DNA of 64,000 nt from Flavobacteriales bacterium (GTDB taxonomy: Bacteria > Bacteroidota > Bacteroidia > Flavobacteriales > Weeksellaceae): contig PDSY01000017.1 of NCBI GenBank assembly GCA_002747105.1, positions 45,629 through 109,628 on the forward strand, in the 5' to 3' direction. The position numbers were made by a program, and so were the translations under genes. Below are positions 7,808 through 16,441 of this stretch, piece by piece. The notes beneath the pieces were generated by a model that saw only the letters and a list, made by a program, of their open reading frames with translations, made no database searches and was not told the DNA's origin. Position 1 is the first letter of the stretch. Each line of letters opens with the position of its first letter.

Positions 7808-9106
7808 ATGTTAAAAAAAGTGAGTTTTATGGGACTAATTCTATTTTTGGGTTGTCTTTTTTTTATCGCTATTTTCAATCGCTTTCAAACAGATGACTAT
7901 ATTTTGGCTTGGATGGTGGAAAAATTTGGACTAATCGGAAGTGTCGCAGAAACTCACACAGAATGGAGCGGAAGATACTTTTCTTTTACCTTGGCTAAAC
8001 TCACTTCACTTACTCATCATCAATATAATGTCTATCCTGTACTTTTACCAATGATAAGCATATTACTCTTATACTTAGGTGCTTTTTTATTATTCAGAAA
8101 TTATTTCCAAAACAGCTTAGCCAAAAGCTCCTCAAAAGCCCTTGTATTCTGTGCATTATACTTTCTTTTAAGTTTGAATATAGGAGAACATTTGTATTGG
8201 AGTGCAGGAGCAAAAATCTATCTCTTTCCTTTTATTTATTTGGTGTTCTTTTTACATTTCTTAACCCTTAATAATCGACAAAACCAATGGTATTATCAAC
8301 TGATGATGTACATCCTTACCTTTATGATTATGGGTTCTAATGAAATTATCGCTATTATTTTTTGTACGGCTCTATTTTTCATTCAGTATAGCCAAAAAGC
8401 TTATCGAAAACTCTTGTTTTTTGGCATCATAATGCTTTGCATCAGTTTTTTAGCACCTGGAAACCTCATCAGAATGAGCGGAGATAAAAGTATGGCTTTA
8501 GGAGAAGACCATAAAAACCCTATCTTAATTTTTGGAGCATTGAATGCTATTTCGTTGGTAAAGGCACTAATACTCGTTCCTTTTGCCCATTTGTTTTTTA
8601 GCCAAGAACTAAAGAAACTCAACCCAATAAAAGCCCTTTTTCCACTCATCACATTATCAATGGTGGGAATATTAAGCGTTTCAGTTTTTGGTATTACAGC
8701 ACCCAGAACGAGTGACACCTTTCTGATTTTCTATTTCATTAGCCTTGCCTTACTACTATTTAATAGAAAAAATATAAGCCATTATGCTAAATTTTCAATC
8801 TTTCTTATTCTTTTACCACCGATAAAAATTCCACCTCATCGTAATTTCCTTCAGATTAATTATCATTTTTATACCGCATTATCGGACATCTACCAATATA
8901 AAACTCACCTTCAAGGTTTTAAAGATGAAATGAAAGCACGGGAAAATCAGCTCGAAAACTCAAAATCGGAGGATATTCTCCTCGAAAAAATCAACAATAC
9001 TCCTCAAACACTTTATTTCGAGGAAATCCCTGGCGAAAATAATCGCTCGTATATCAATCAGCAATTAGAGAGGTTTTATCATAAAAAATCGGTTTATACA
9101 AAATAA
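7808..9106 (+). CDS. Multi-pass membrane protein, GT-C/DUF6056-like
   Basis: ATG at 7808 was chosen because the frame upstream of it is antisense to the SDR gene and a -7 box lies just before it. The 432-residue product has about ten hydrophobic segments. After the first one comes RFQTDDYIL (Asp29-Asp30) and later EWSGRYFSF. An acidic pair in the first external loop is what GT-C glycosyltransferases and DUF6056-type proteins carry, so a role in adding sugars from a lipid carrier is possible but not shown. The C-terminus (about 380-432) is soluble and charged. A hairpin lies directly after the stop. Confidence 0.7.
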   Translation: MLKKVSFMGLILFLGCLFFIAIFNRFQTDDYILAWMVEKFGLIGSVAETHTEWSGRYFSFTLAKLTSLTHHQYNVYPVLLPMISILLLYLGAFLLFRNYFQNSLAKSSSKALVFCALYFLLSLNIGEHLYWSAGAKIYLFPFIYLVFFLHFLTLNNRQNQWYYQLMMYILTFMIMGSNEIIAIIFCTALFFIQYSQKAYRKLLFFGIIMLCISFLAPGNLIRMSGDKSMALGEDHKNPILIFGALNAISLVKALILVPFAHLFFSQELKKLNPIKALFPLITLSMVGILSVSVFGITAPRTSDTFLIFYFISLALLLFNRKNISHYAKFSIFLILLPPIKIPPHRNFLQINYHFYTALSDIYQYKTHLQGFKDEMKARENQLENSKSEDILLEKINNTPQTLYFEEIPGENNRSYINQQLERFYHKKSVYTK

Positions 9107-9125
9107 GGCATTACAATGTAATGCC
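9107..9125. terminator. Hairpin between convergent genes
   Basis: GGCATTAC-aat-GTAATGCC is a perfect 8-bp stem starting right after the TAA of the upstream gene and close to the pyrC stop. It lacks a T-run, so terminator function is only likely. Confidence 0.45.
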
Positions 9126-9134
9126 CTATGAATT

Positions 9135-10475
9135 TCATCTATTAAATAATAATCTTTCGCCTTTTCTTTCTTCGGAAAACTGACCATTTTCATACGCCAA
9201 ATGACCATTCACAAAAGTATGGGTAACCTGACTATGGAATGTCATTCCCTCCAAAGGACTCCAACCACAATGGTAAAGAACATTACTCTTTTCTACCGTC
9301 CATTCCGAATTTAAATCTACCAAAACCAAATCCGCCTTATAACCCTCCTTCACAAATCCTCGTTTTTCGATTTCAAATAAAATGGCTGGATTATGACACA
9401 TTTTCTCTACAATTTTTTCCAACGAAATTTTACCTTTTCGGTAATTTTCCAACATCACCACCAAAGAATGCTGAACCAATGGTGCTCCAGATGGACATTT
9501 TGTATATGGATTATCTTTTTCCTCCAAAGTATGTGGAGCGTGGTCGGTTGCGATAACATCTATCCTATCGTCCAAGAGTGCTTTCCAAAGTCCATCTTTG
9601 TCGTTTTGTGTTTTCACGGCAGGATTCCACTTGATAAATTTCCCTCTCGTTTCGTAATCTTCGTTGGTAAAAGTCAAATGATGCACACAAACTTCTGCCG
9701 TTATTTTTTTATCTTTTAACGGAATATCATTTCGGAACAATTCGGTTTCCTTCGCCGTCGAAAGGTGATAAATATGTAGCCTTGCCCCTGTTTTTTTCGC
9801 CAATGCTATCGCCTTGGAAGAAGATAAATAACAAGCTTCTTCACTTCTAATCAAATGATGATACTTCACAGGAATATCGTCGCCGTATTTCGCTTTATAT
9901 TCTTCGGTGTTGTTTCTAATCGTCGTTTCATCTTCGCAATGCACACAAATAGGCATCTTTACCTTTGAAAAAATATTTTCTAAGACCTCTGGATTATCCA
10001 CCAACATATTCCCCGTCGAAGAACCTAAAAACAACTTCACGGCGGCTACATTTTGAGGATTGGTTTTTAAAACCTCCTCCAAATTATCATTCGTTCCTCC
10101 CATTGAGAAAGAATAATTAGCATAAGCAACGCCTTTTGCCAACTGATATTTATCCTCTAATAATTCTTGAGTAACCGCATTAGGAACGGTATTGGGTTGT
10201 TCTATAAAACTGGTTGTTCCTCCTGCAATGGCAGACTTGGACTCAGTTTCGATATTTCCTTTGTGCGTTAGCCCCGGTTCACGAAAATGCACTTGATCAT
10301 CAATTACCCCTGGCAAAAGATATTTCCCTTCGGCATCAATGGTTTTATCAGTTTCTTCGTTGATATTTTCTGCGATTTTTACAATGCTATCATTTTCGAT
10401 TAAAACATCGCCTTTGAAGATTTTATTTTCATTGACGATTTGTGCATTTTTAATAAGTATTCTTGTTGGTTTCAT
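9135..10475 (-). CDS. pyrC: Dihydroorotase
   Basis: PyrC cyclises N-carbamoyl-aspartate to dihydroorotate in pyrimidine synthesis. This is a class I amidohydrolase: DDQVHFRE near residue 59 supplies the metal-binding His-x-His-like pair (one His is Gln here), AAVKLFLG carries the lysine that is carboxylated in the family, and ATDHAPH near 300 gives the catalytic Asp. About 446 residues. In-frame ATGs also occur at 10484 and 10499; I chose 10475 because homologues start close to this point. The start region is duplicated 101 bp upstream. The HxH variation (QVH) leaves allantoinase/other amidohydrolase as a minor alternative. Confidence 0.88.
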   Translation of the reverse strand: MKPTRILIKNAQIVNENKIFKGDVLIENDSIVKIAENINEETDKTIDAEGKYLLPGVIDDQVHFREPGLTHKGNIETESKSAIAGGTTSFIEQPNTVPNAVTQELLEDKYQLAKGVAYANYSFSMGGTNDNLEEVLKTNPQNVAAVKLFLGSSTGNMLVDNPEVLENIFSKVKMPICVHCEDETTIRNNTEEYKAKYGDDIPVKYHHLIRSEEACYLSSSKAIALAKKTGARLHIYHLSTAKETELFRNDIPLKDKKITAEVCVHHLTFTNEDYETRGKFIKWNPAVKTQNDKDGLWKALLDDRIDVIATDHAPHTLEEKDNPYTKCPSGAPLVQHSLVVMLENYRKGKISLEKIVEKMCHNPAILFEIEKRGFVKEGYKADLVLVDLNSEWTVEKSNVLYHCGWSPLEGMTFHSQVTHTFVNGHLAYENGQFSEERKGERLLFNR

Positions 10476-10481
10476 TGGACT
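10468..10481. repeat. Leader repeat, copy 1 (at the pyrC start)
   Basis: GGTTTCATTGGACT covers the pyrC start codon region (minus: AGTCCAATGAAACC). An identical 14-mer occurs at 10569-10582. Confidence 0.6.
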
Positions 10482-10568
10482 CATTTTTATTATTTTCATC
10501 AGTCAAATGAGACCTTTAACACTAAAAATAATGATTTCAAATGTATTTATAATTATTTTTAATATCTC

Positions 10569-10582
10569 GGTTTCATTGGACT
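10569..10582. repeat. Leader repeat, copy 2, making a five-codon ORF
   Basis: Second GGTTTCATTGGACT, 101 bp upstream of the first. On the minus strand it supplies ATG AAA CCG AGA TAT TAA (10576-10559), which would encode MKPRY in the pyrC leader. Confidence 0.55.
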
Positions 10583-10670
10583 AATTTTCCATTCTGTAAA
10601 GTTAAGGAATTTTGTTAAATATTAACGGACTAAAAGGTGGAATTTTCTCATGTGCATTAATAAAAAATTT

Positions 10671-10701
10671 TTGAACTTTTCGAGTTTAATGTTTATTTTT
10701 G
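10671..10701 (+). promoter_or_regulatory. Promoter of the OYE-family gene
   Basis: TTG at 10671-10673 and TATTTTTG at 10694-10701 are separated by 20 bp, matching the Bacteroidetes primary-sigma promoter closely. The ATG follows 22 bp later. Confidence 0.65.
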
Positions 10702-10723
10702 TGATTATTAAATTGTTAAAACC

Positions 10724-11752
10724 ATGCTTTATACGCCGATTCAATTCAGAAATATAGAACTCGCTAACCGTTGGGTAATGTCGCCAATGTGCCTATTCTC
10801 CGCCGAAAAAGGAGTTCCTAACGATTTTCATTTTGTTCATTATACGAGTAGAGCAATGGGTGGAATAGGCTTAATCATGATAGAATCCACAGGCATTGAA
10901 CCGATTGGAAGGATTACCAATCAGTGTACGGGCATTTGGAACGATGAGCAAATTCGAGGTTTCAAAAAAATCAATGATTTTATTCACCAAAATACAGCAT
11001 CCAAAACGGGAATACAGTTGGGACACGCAGGGAGAAAATCGCTTACCGATGGTAAGATTATCGCTCCCTCTCCTATTCCTTACCAAAAAGATGATAAAGT
11101 TCCTCATGAACTGAGCATTAAAGAAATAAAAGAGCGAATTAACCTTTTCGTTCAAGCGACTAAGAAAGCCATTGAAGCAGGTTTTGACATTATTGAAATT
11201 CATTCGGCTCATGGTTATTTAGTTCATCAATTTTTATCCCCAATCTCCAACACTCGAACCGATGAATATGGTGGAAGTTTTGAAAACAGGATTCGTTTTT
11301 TAGTAGAAATTGTAGAAAAAGTGAATGAAGTTTTAGATGAAAACCATCCTTTATTTGTGAGAATTTCAGGCACAGAATATGCTGACGAGCTAAATGGCTG
11401 GAATTTGGAAGACAGTATTCGTTTAGCCAAAGCTTTAAAAGAGAAAAAAGTTGATTTAATAGATGTTTCCACAGGAGGAAATTACGACAAAGCGAAAATC
11501 AGTTTATTTGATCATTATCAAGTGCCTTTTGCATCGGCGATTAAAAAGGAAGCGAAAATAAAAACAGGCGCCGTTGGTTTAATTAAAACACCCCAACAGG
11601 CCAATGAAATCCTACAAAACAAAGATGCAGATTTAATTTTCATCGGTAGAGCATTACTCAGAAATCCCTATCTCGCACTACAAGGAGCCATCGAAATGAA
11701 TGAAAAATGCACCTATCCAAAACAATATAAAAAGGCATTTTCTTCAATATAA
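10724..11752 (+). CDS. Old yellow enzyme family NADH:flavin oxidoreductase (YqjM-like)
   Basis: This 342-residue FMN TIM barrel reduces activated C=C bonds with NAD(P)H. Motifs of the YqjM-like class: SPMCLFSA at 20-27 with Cys23 tuning the flavin, GIQLGHAGRK near 96-105, HSAHGYL near 165 and the phosphate-binding GGSFENR. The C-terminal FIGRALLRNPY is also typical. The physiological substrate is unknown. It has its own promoter and is a single gene before rfbC. Confidence 0.92.
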   Translation: MLYTPIQFRNIELANRWVMSPMCLFSAEKGVPNDFHFVHYTSRAMGGIGLIMIESTGIEPIGRITNQCTGIWNDEQIRGFKKINDFIHQNTASKTGIQLGHAGRKSLTDGKIIAPSPIPYQKDDKVPHELSIKEIKERINLFVQATKKAIEAGFDIIEIHSAHGYLVHQFLSPISNTRTDEYGGSFENRIRFLVEIVEKVNEVLDENHPLFVRISGTEYADELNGWNLEDSIRLAKALKEKKVDLIDVSTGGNYDKAKISLFDHYQVPFASAIKKEAKIKTGAVGLIKTPQQANEILQNKDADLIFIGRALLRNPYLALQGAIEMNEKCTYPKQYKKAFSSI

Positions 11753-11791
11753 AATAGATACCAATCTAACAAGTTTAAACCAAAAATAAGT

Positions 11792-11799
11792 TATCTTTG
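11792..11799 (+). promoter_or_regulatory. -7 box of rfbC
   Basis: TATCTTTG ends 32 bp before the ATG at 11832; an imperfect TTTA is near the -33 position. Confidence 0.5.
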
Positions 11800-11831
11800 C
11801 CAAAGATGTTATCCAAAAAAACACGACAATA

Positions 11832-12380
11832 ATGAAAATCATCGAAACTCCACTGAAAGATTGTTATATTATAGAACCCCATATTTTTGAAGACGAGAGA
11901 GGTTATTTTTACGAAAAATTCAATGAAAAACAATTTGAAGAAGCCACAGGAATGAACGGACATTTTGTTCAAGATAATATTTCTAAATCTTCTTATGGTG
12001 TTCTGCGTGGCATCCATCTACAAAAGGGTGAACACGCTCAGGCAAAGCTCGTTTCTTGTTTGGAAGGTAAAGTTTGGGATATTGCGGTGGATTTAAGAGC
12101 AGACTCTCCTACTTTTGGGCAATGGTTCGGTGTGGAATTAACACCAGAAAACAAATACCAACTCTATGTTCCAAGAGGTTTTGGACATGGCTTTGCTGTA
12201 CTTTCGGAAACGGCCATTTTCGCTTATAAATGCGATAATTTTTATCATAAAGCCTCCGAAAGTGGTGTTATTTGGAATGATAAAGACCTTAATATCGATT
12301 GGAAACTTCCTGAAAATAAAATTATTTTATCGGAAAAGGATAAAATTCAGCCGAGTTTTTCTTCAAAGGCATTTCTATAA
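11832..12380 (+). CDS. rfbC: dTDP-4-dehydrorhamnose 3,5-epimerase
   Basis: RmlC epimerises dTDP-4-dehydro-6-deoxyglucose at C3 and C5 on the way to dTDP-rhamnose for surface polysaccharide. The 182-residue cupin has RGIHLQ at 59-64 (catalytic His62), the substrate-binding PRGFGHGF segment at 114-121 and the AYKC region near 131-134 with the catalytic Tyr. An N-terminal FEDERGYFYE motif is also standard. The other rml genes (rfbA, B, D) are not next to it, so this is an orphan location. Confidence 0.95.
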   Translation: MKIIETPLKDCYIIEPHIFEDERGYFYEKFNEKQFEEATGMNGHFVQDNISKSSYGVLRGIHLQKGEHAQAKLVSCLEGKVWDIAVDLRADSPTFGQWFGVELTPENKYQLYVPRGFGHGFAVLSETAIFAYKCDNFYHKASESGVIWNDKDLNIDWKLPENKIILSEKDKIQPSFSSKAFL

Positions 12381-12392
12381 AATAAAAACGCT

Positions 12393-12400
12393 TATATTTG
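12393..12400 (+). promoter_or_regulatory. -7 box of the antiporter operon
   Basis: TATATTTG ends only 4 bp before the ATG at 12405. If used, the transcript would start at or within the first codon, i.e. be leaderless or use a later start. Confidence 0.4.
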
Positions 12401-12404
12401 CGGT

Positions 12405-13515
12405 ATGGTTGCAACAGTTATCATTAGTATTTGTGTATTACTTTTAGTGTCGTATTTTTTTGATATTACGACGAGTTTTACAAAAATCCCATCAGTAATT
12501 TTATTATTGGTTGTGGGTTGGTTAGTAAATCAAATCAGTGGGTTACTTGAATTTGACATTCCTAATTTGTCAGGTATTTTGCCGTTTTTAGGAACCATAG
12601 GATTGATTTTAATCGTCCTCGAAGGAGCGTTGGATTTGGAACTGAATAAAAGTAAAATGGGAGTGATTAGTAAAACTTCTATTTTGGCCTTATTGCCTTT
12701 GGTACTGATGGCGGTTGGTTTTGCTATTTTCCTTCATTATGAGTGGGATGTAGATATTAAAACGGGACTCATCAATATGGTGCCTTTTGCGGTGATTAGT
12801 AGTGCCATTGCTATTCCAAGTACGATTAATTTATCCTCTAAACAAAGAGAGTTTATCACTTATGAAAGTAGCTTTTCCGATATTTTTGGGGTAATGTTTT
12901 TTAATTTTGTTTCTTTTGGAACAGTGATTACTTGGGGGACTGCACTTACTTTCAATCTATGAAATCGCTAAGGTGTATCATTTACCTTCACTGATTTTCA
13001 TTCTATTTTTTGGACTGATTTTAGGGAATATAGACGAATTAAAACACATTAAGTTATTCCGTAATTTGACTTTTGATAAACTCAATAAAGAAGTTCATCT
13101 CTTTAAAGATGTAGTGATAGAGGCGACTTTTATTGTAAGATCTTTATTCTTCTTGGTATTTGGTTTTGTAATGGACACGGAACAGATTTTCAATTTAGAT
13201 TATTTGGTTTGGTCAGTTTCTTTTGTAATAGCAATTTACGCACTTCGATTTTTAATGTTGAAAATCATGAAAGTAAAAACCAAATCTTTCTTTTATATCG
13301 CTCCGAGAGGATTGGTAACCGTGCTTTTATTTTTATCTATCGCTGATGAACAAAAGTTTTCAGAGTTTAATGAAACGATTGTCTTACAGGTTATTTTAAT
13401 CACCACTTTGATTATGATGTTTGGATTAATGTTCTCCAAAAAAGAGCAGGAAAAGGAGAAAGAAGAAAATCCTATTTTAGAACCTGAAATTGAGGAAATA
13501 AATATTAGCGAGTAA
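12405..13515 (+). pseudogene. Cation:proton antiporter (CPA1-like), disrupted
   Basis: Two consecutive frames read parts of one sodium/proton-exchanger-like membrane protein. The first (12405-12962, 185 residues) has about five membrane segments, including the IGLILIVLEGALDLEL helix and the AIAIPST motif. The second continues one base out of frame (from about 12940 to 13515) with IYEIAKVYHLP and a LIFILFFGLILG helix, an APRGLVTVLLFLS helix and an acidic tail. From memory of homologues, roughly 45-55 residues (about two helices) that should sit between ITWGTALTF and IYEIAKVYHLP are missing, so a deletion with frame change is likely. A GGGGG run lies at the junction. A sequencing or assembly error remains possible. 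Confidence 0.75.
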
Positions 13516-13517
13516 AA

Positions 13518-14330
13518 ATGAGACGATTATTAGCATTGATTTTCGCCTTATGTTCAGTTTTGATTTTTTCTCAAACGAAAGAGGAAAAATTGAATGAAAT
13601 TTTCAGTCTTGATGCACAAGTTAATGGCTACCAATCTTTTTTTGATATGAAGACTAAATCTTTTATATCAAAATTAGACAAGAAGGACAGTTTGGAAATG
13701 ATTAAGATAAAACAAAAGTATTATTCCAAAAAAGCCCTAACTAAAAAACTCATCTCTATTTATTCTCAAAAATTTACTAATCAAGAAATCGATGAAATTT
13801 ATTCTTTTTACACCTCTCCACTAGGGAAGAAAATGTTGAATACTTTGCCATTGATAATGCAAGAAATGCAAAATGAGTATGCAGGAATAGATTTGAAAAT
13901 TAAAAAAATAGTAAAGAAATATCAAGATAATCAAGAAGATAAAAGAGAGAAACCTATTCCTATCGATAGAGAGGACGGCTTTTATAATACTTTAAATTCT
14001 CATAGCACCGATAATACATTAAAAGATTTAAGGTTATCTAAAAAACTAGCTGTTAGCATCAATGAAATTAAACACATTAAAAGAATGGAAAATGGTTTAG
14101 GAAGTCCTGTTATTGACATTCTATTAACAGAATCTGGTGCCAAAAAATTTAAAAAACTCACCGAAAACAATATGGGTAAATCGATTGCTATTGTTATGAA
14201 TGGTTATATTATTTCCGCACCAAAAGTCAATGAAGTGATCCCTAATGGTCGGATTCAAATAAGTGGTAACTTTTCCGAAGAAGAAGTTCAGCAAATCATC
14301 AATAAAGTGAATAAGCAGAGATTAAAATAA
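13518..14330 (+). CDS. Exported protein: DUF2059-like domain plus SecD P1-head-like domain
   Basis: Signal peptide at about 1-18 (ending IFSQ). Residues 60-125 resemble DUF2059: helical, with IYSQKFTNQEIDEIYSFYTSPLGKKML split across 80-106. Residues 175-265 resemble the periplasmic head subdomain of SecD/SecDF: LTESGAKKFKKLTENNMGK, then IAIVMNGYIISAPKVNEVI and a GNFSEEEVQQIINKV helix. In SecD this subdomain moves during ATP-independent export; here it has no membrane part, so the role is unknown. It starts 2 bp after the antiporter frame and its TAA abuts the next ATG, so the three genes form one transcription unit. Confidence 0.75.
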   Translation: MRRLLALIFALCSVLIFSQTKEEKLNEIFSLDAQVNGYQSFFDMKTKSFISKLDKKDSLEMIKIKQKYYSKKALTKKLISIYSQKFTNQEIDEIYSFYTSPLGKKMLNTLPLIMQEMQNEYAGIDLKIKKIVKKYQDNQEDKREKPIPIDREDGFYNTLNSHSTDNTLKDLRLSKKLAVSINEIKHIKRMENGLGSPVIDILLTESGAKKFKKLTENNMGKSIAIVMNGYIISAPKVNEVIPNGRIQISGNFSEEEVQQIINKVNKQRLK

Positions 14331-14840
14331 ATGCAACAACTTCATCACGCTAATACGCAAAATAACGAAAGAAAATTTCCGATAACACTCGTTTGTGATG
14401 CCATTCGTACGCCACAAAATATCGGAATGATTTTCAGGATTGCAGAGAGTTTTGGGGTTTCCAAGATTTACTTCCACGAATCTTCGCCATCCGTTGATAA
14501 TAAAACGGTCAAAAAGGTAGCAAGAAGCACCATTCGTGAAGTGAAATCAGAAACTTACTCGGATTTTAAAGCCTTAATTGGTCAACTCAAAAAAGAAAAT
14601 ACTATTATCGGCATCGAACTCACTGATGAAAGCATCAATCTCCCTGATTTTAATTTTACACAATATCAAAATATCGTTTTAGTATTAGGTAGCGAACGCC
14701 ACGGCATAGCAGAAACCTCCATTTTAGACCACTGCGTACAAATCGAAATGTATGGCAAAAACTCCAGCATGAATGTCGCCAATAGTTTGGCTATTACACT
14801 CTATGAAGTCACCCAACAGATTCTCAACTTAAGAAGTTAA
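14331..14840 (+). CDS. SpoU/TrmH-family RNA 2'-O-methyltransferase
   Basis: This 169-residue SPOUT methyltransferase has the three family motifs: RTPQNIGMIFRIAESFG near 23-39 (motif 1, Asn27 and Arg33), VLGSERHGI near 118-126 (motif 2) and SSMNVANSLAITLYE near 141-155 (motif 3). It transfers a methyl group from SAM to a ribose 2'-OH of tRNA or rRNA; the target is not predictable. The ATG follows the previous TAA directly (TAAATG), which suggests coupled translation. Confidence 0.9.
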   Translation: MQQLHHANTQNNERKFPITLVCDAIRTPQNIGMIFRIAESFGVSKIYFHESSPSVDNKTVKKVARSTIREVKSETYSDFKALIGQLKKENTIIGIELTDESINLPDFNFTQYQNIVLVLGSERHGIAETSILDHCVQIEMYGKNSSMNVANSLAITLYEVTQQILNLRS

Positions 14841-14917
14841 ACCTTCAAAAGTTACGCATCATCTTTGGAGTTATTTTTTAGTGAAGCTCAATTGACCTCG
14901 AAAACAAAAAAAACTGT

Positions 14918-16420
14918 TTAATTTTTATTTACCAAAATATTAGGGAAATAGATATCGGATAGATTCTCGAACTCATCTCCACGCATAAACATAGAAGCAT
15001 CTATATCATCGTAAGATGCTCTACCTGCGGCAGCAATAAGTTCGTTACAATTATGTAAAGTATTTTTATGGAAATGATAAACCCTTTCCGTTTTATCATC
15101 TACATCTAAACCTTTGATGAGTTTTTTATCCTGTGTTGCTACTCCCGTAGGACAAGCGTTATTATTACATCTCAATGCTTGAATACAACCCAAAGAGAAC
15201 ATAAATCCTCTCGCATTATTACATAAATCTGCACCCATGGCAATGGCTCTCAAAATATCCAAAGCCGTAAGCACTTTTCCACTGGCAATAATTCTTATTT
15301 TATCTCTTACGCCATATTCTTTCAAAGTGGTATTCACGAAAATCAAAGCGGGTTCAAGAGGCATTCCTACCCCATCAGAAAACTCTGGCGGAGCCGCTCC
15401 TGTTCCTCCTTCGGCTCCATCTACTGTAATAAAATCAGGATAAATATTCATTTCATTCATCTTCTGACAAACCTCTTTGAACTCCTCAGTATCCCCAATA
15501 CATAGCTTAAATCCAACAGGCTTTCCATTAGATAACTCCCTTAGTTGCTGAATAAACTTCAACAAGCCCTCAGCGTCAGAAAATGCAGAATGAGAAGGTG
15601 GCGACAATACAGTAATACCTGGTTTTACATGTCTAATTTTTGCAATTTCTTCGGTATTTTTAATTCCAGGAAGCACACCTCCATGTCCAGGTTTTGCCCC
15701 TTGAGAAAGTTTTAATTCTATCATTTTAACCACAGGAAGATTGGCATATTTTTCAAATAATTCAGGGTTGAAATTTCCTTCATCATCTCGACAACCGAAA
15801 TAACCTGTTCCCACTTGCCAACACAAATCTCCTCCCTGCTGGTGATAAGGAGAAACTCCTCCCTCTCCTGTATTATGATAAAAATTTCCTTTTTTAGCTC
15901 CTCTGTTTAGAGCAATCTGAGCCCTATCACTTAACGAACCGAAACTCATTGCTGAGATATTAAACCTTGATGCACTATAAGGCTGAGAACATTGTTCGTT
16001 TCCGACCATTACTCTTGGTAATTCGTGGCTTGGTTTTTTAGCATAAATAGAGTGCTTTATCCCTTCGTATTTTCGATGGTTAATTTCTAATTGTGTACCA
16101 AAAGCTACGGTATCACTTACATTTTTAGCTCTTCTATACGCCGCTGATCTTTGGTTCCTTGGAAAAGGTTTCCCATCGGTTTCTCTTTCGATAAAATACT
16201 GTTGCATCTCAGGAGAAATACTCTCGAAAAAATACCTAAAATAACCTAATACAGGGAAGTTTCTTAAAATCGCATGTTTGGTTTGGATTGCATTGTAAAT
16301 ACCAATGATATAGATAATTGTAAGCACAATTGAAATCGTATAGTGCATATTGAAAAATAGTGTCAAACTCCATGCACCCAATAAGACAATGGCTCCAAAT
16401 ACTAAAAATTGTTTTCTCAT
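14918..16420 (-). CDS. FMN-binding glutamate synthase family protein, membrane anchored
   Basis: 500 residues. Two hydrophobic segments at about 5-24 and 28-45 anchor the N-terminus. The rest is the FMN TIM barrel of glutamate synthase (GltB central domain): FNISAMSFGSLS near 153-164, GEGGVSPYH near 185-193, GAKPGHGG near 240-247, a PPSHSAFSD segment and DGAEGGTGAAP near 335-345. Cys-rich CNNNACPTGVAT near 430 would hold the 3Fe-4S cluster. No glutaminase domain and no GltD gene lie nearby, so glutamate synthase activity is not assured. It lies 21 bp after mtaB and is probably co-transcribed. Confidence 0.88.
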   Translation of the reverse strand: MRKQFLVFGAIVLLGAWSLTLFFNMHYTISIVLTIIYIIGIYNAIQTKHAILRNFPVLGYFRYFFESISPEMQQYFIERETDGKPFPRNQRSAAYRRAKNVSDTVAFGTQLEINHRKYEGIKHSIYAKKPSHELPRVMVGNEQCSQPYSASRFNISAMSFGSLSDRAQIALNRGAKKGNFYHNTGEGGVSPYHQQGGDLCWQVGTGYFGCRDDEGNFNPELFEKYANLPVVKMIELKLSQGAKPGHGGVLPGIKNTEEIAKIRHVKPGITVLSPPSHSAFSDAEGLLKFIQQLRELSNGKPVGFKLCIGDTEEFKEVCQKMNEMNIYPDFITVDGAEGGTGAAPPEFSDGVGMPLEPALIFVNTTLKEYGVRDKIRIIASGKVLTALDILRAIAMGADLCNNARGFMFSLGCIQALRCNNNACPTGVATQDKKLIKGLDVDDKTERVYHFHKNTLHNCNELIAAAGRASYDDIDASMFMRGDEFENLSDIYFPNILVNKN

Positions 16421-16441
16421 AATTATAATTTTGTGTTTTAT

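Noticed and set aside
10476..10499. Longer pyrC starts
   Set aside because: In-frame ATGs at 10484 and 10499 would add residues not seen in homologues as I remember them; they cannot be excluded.
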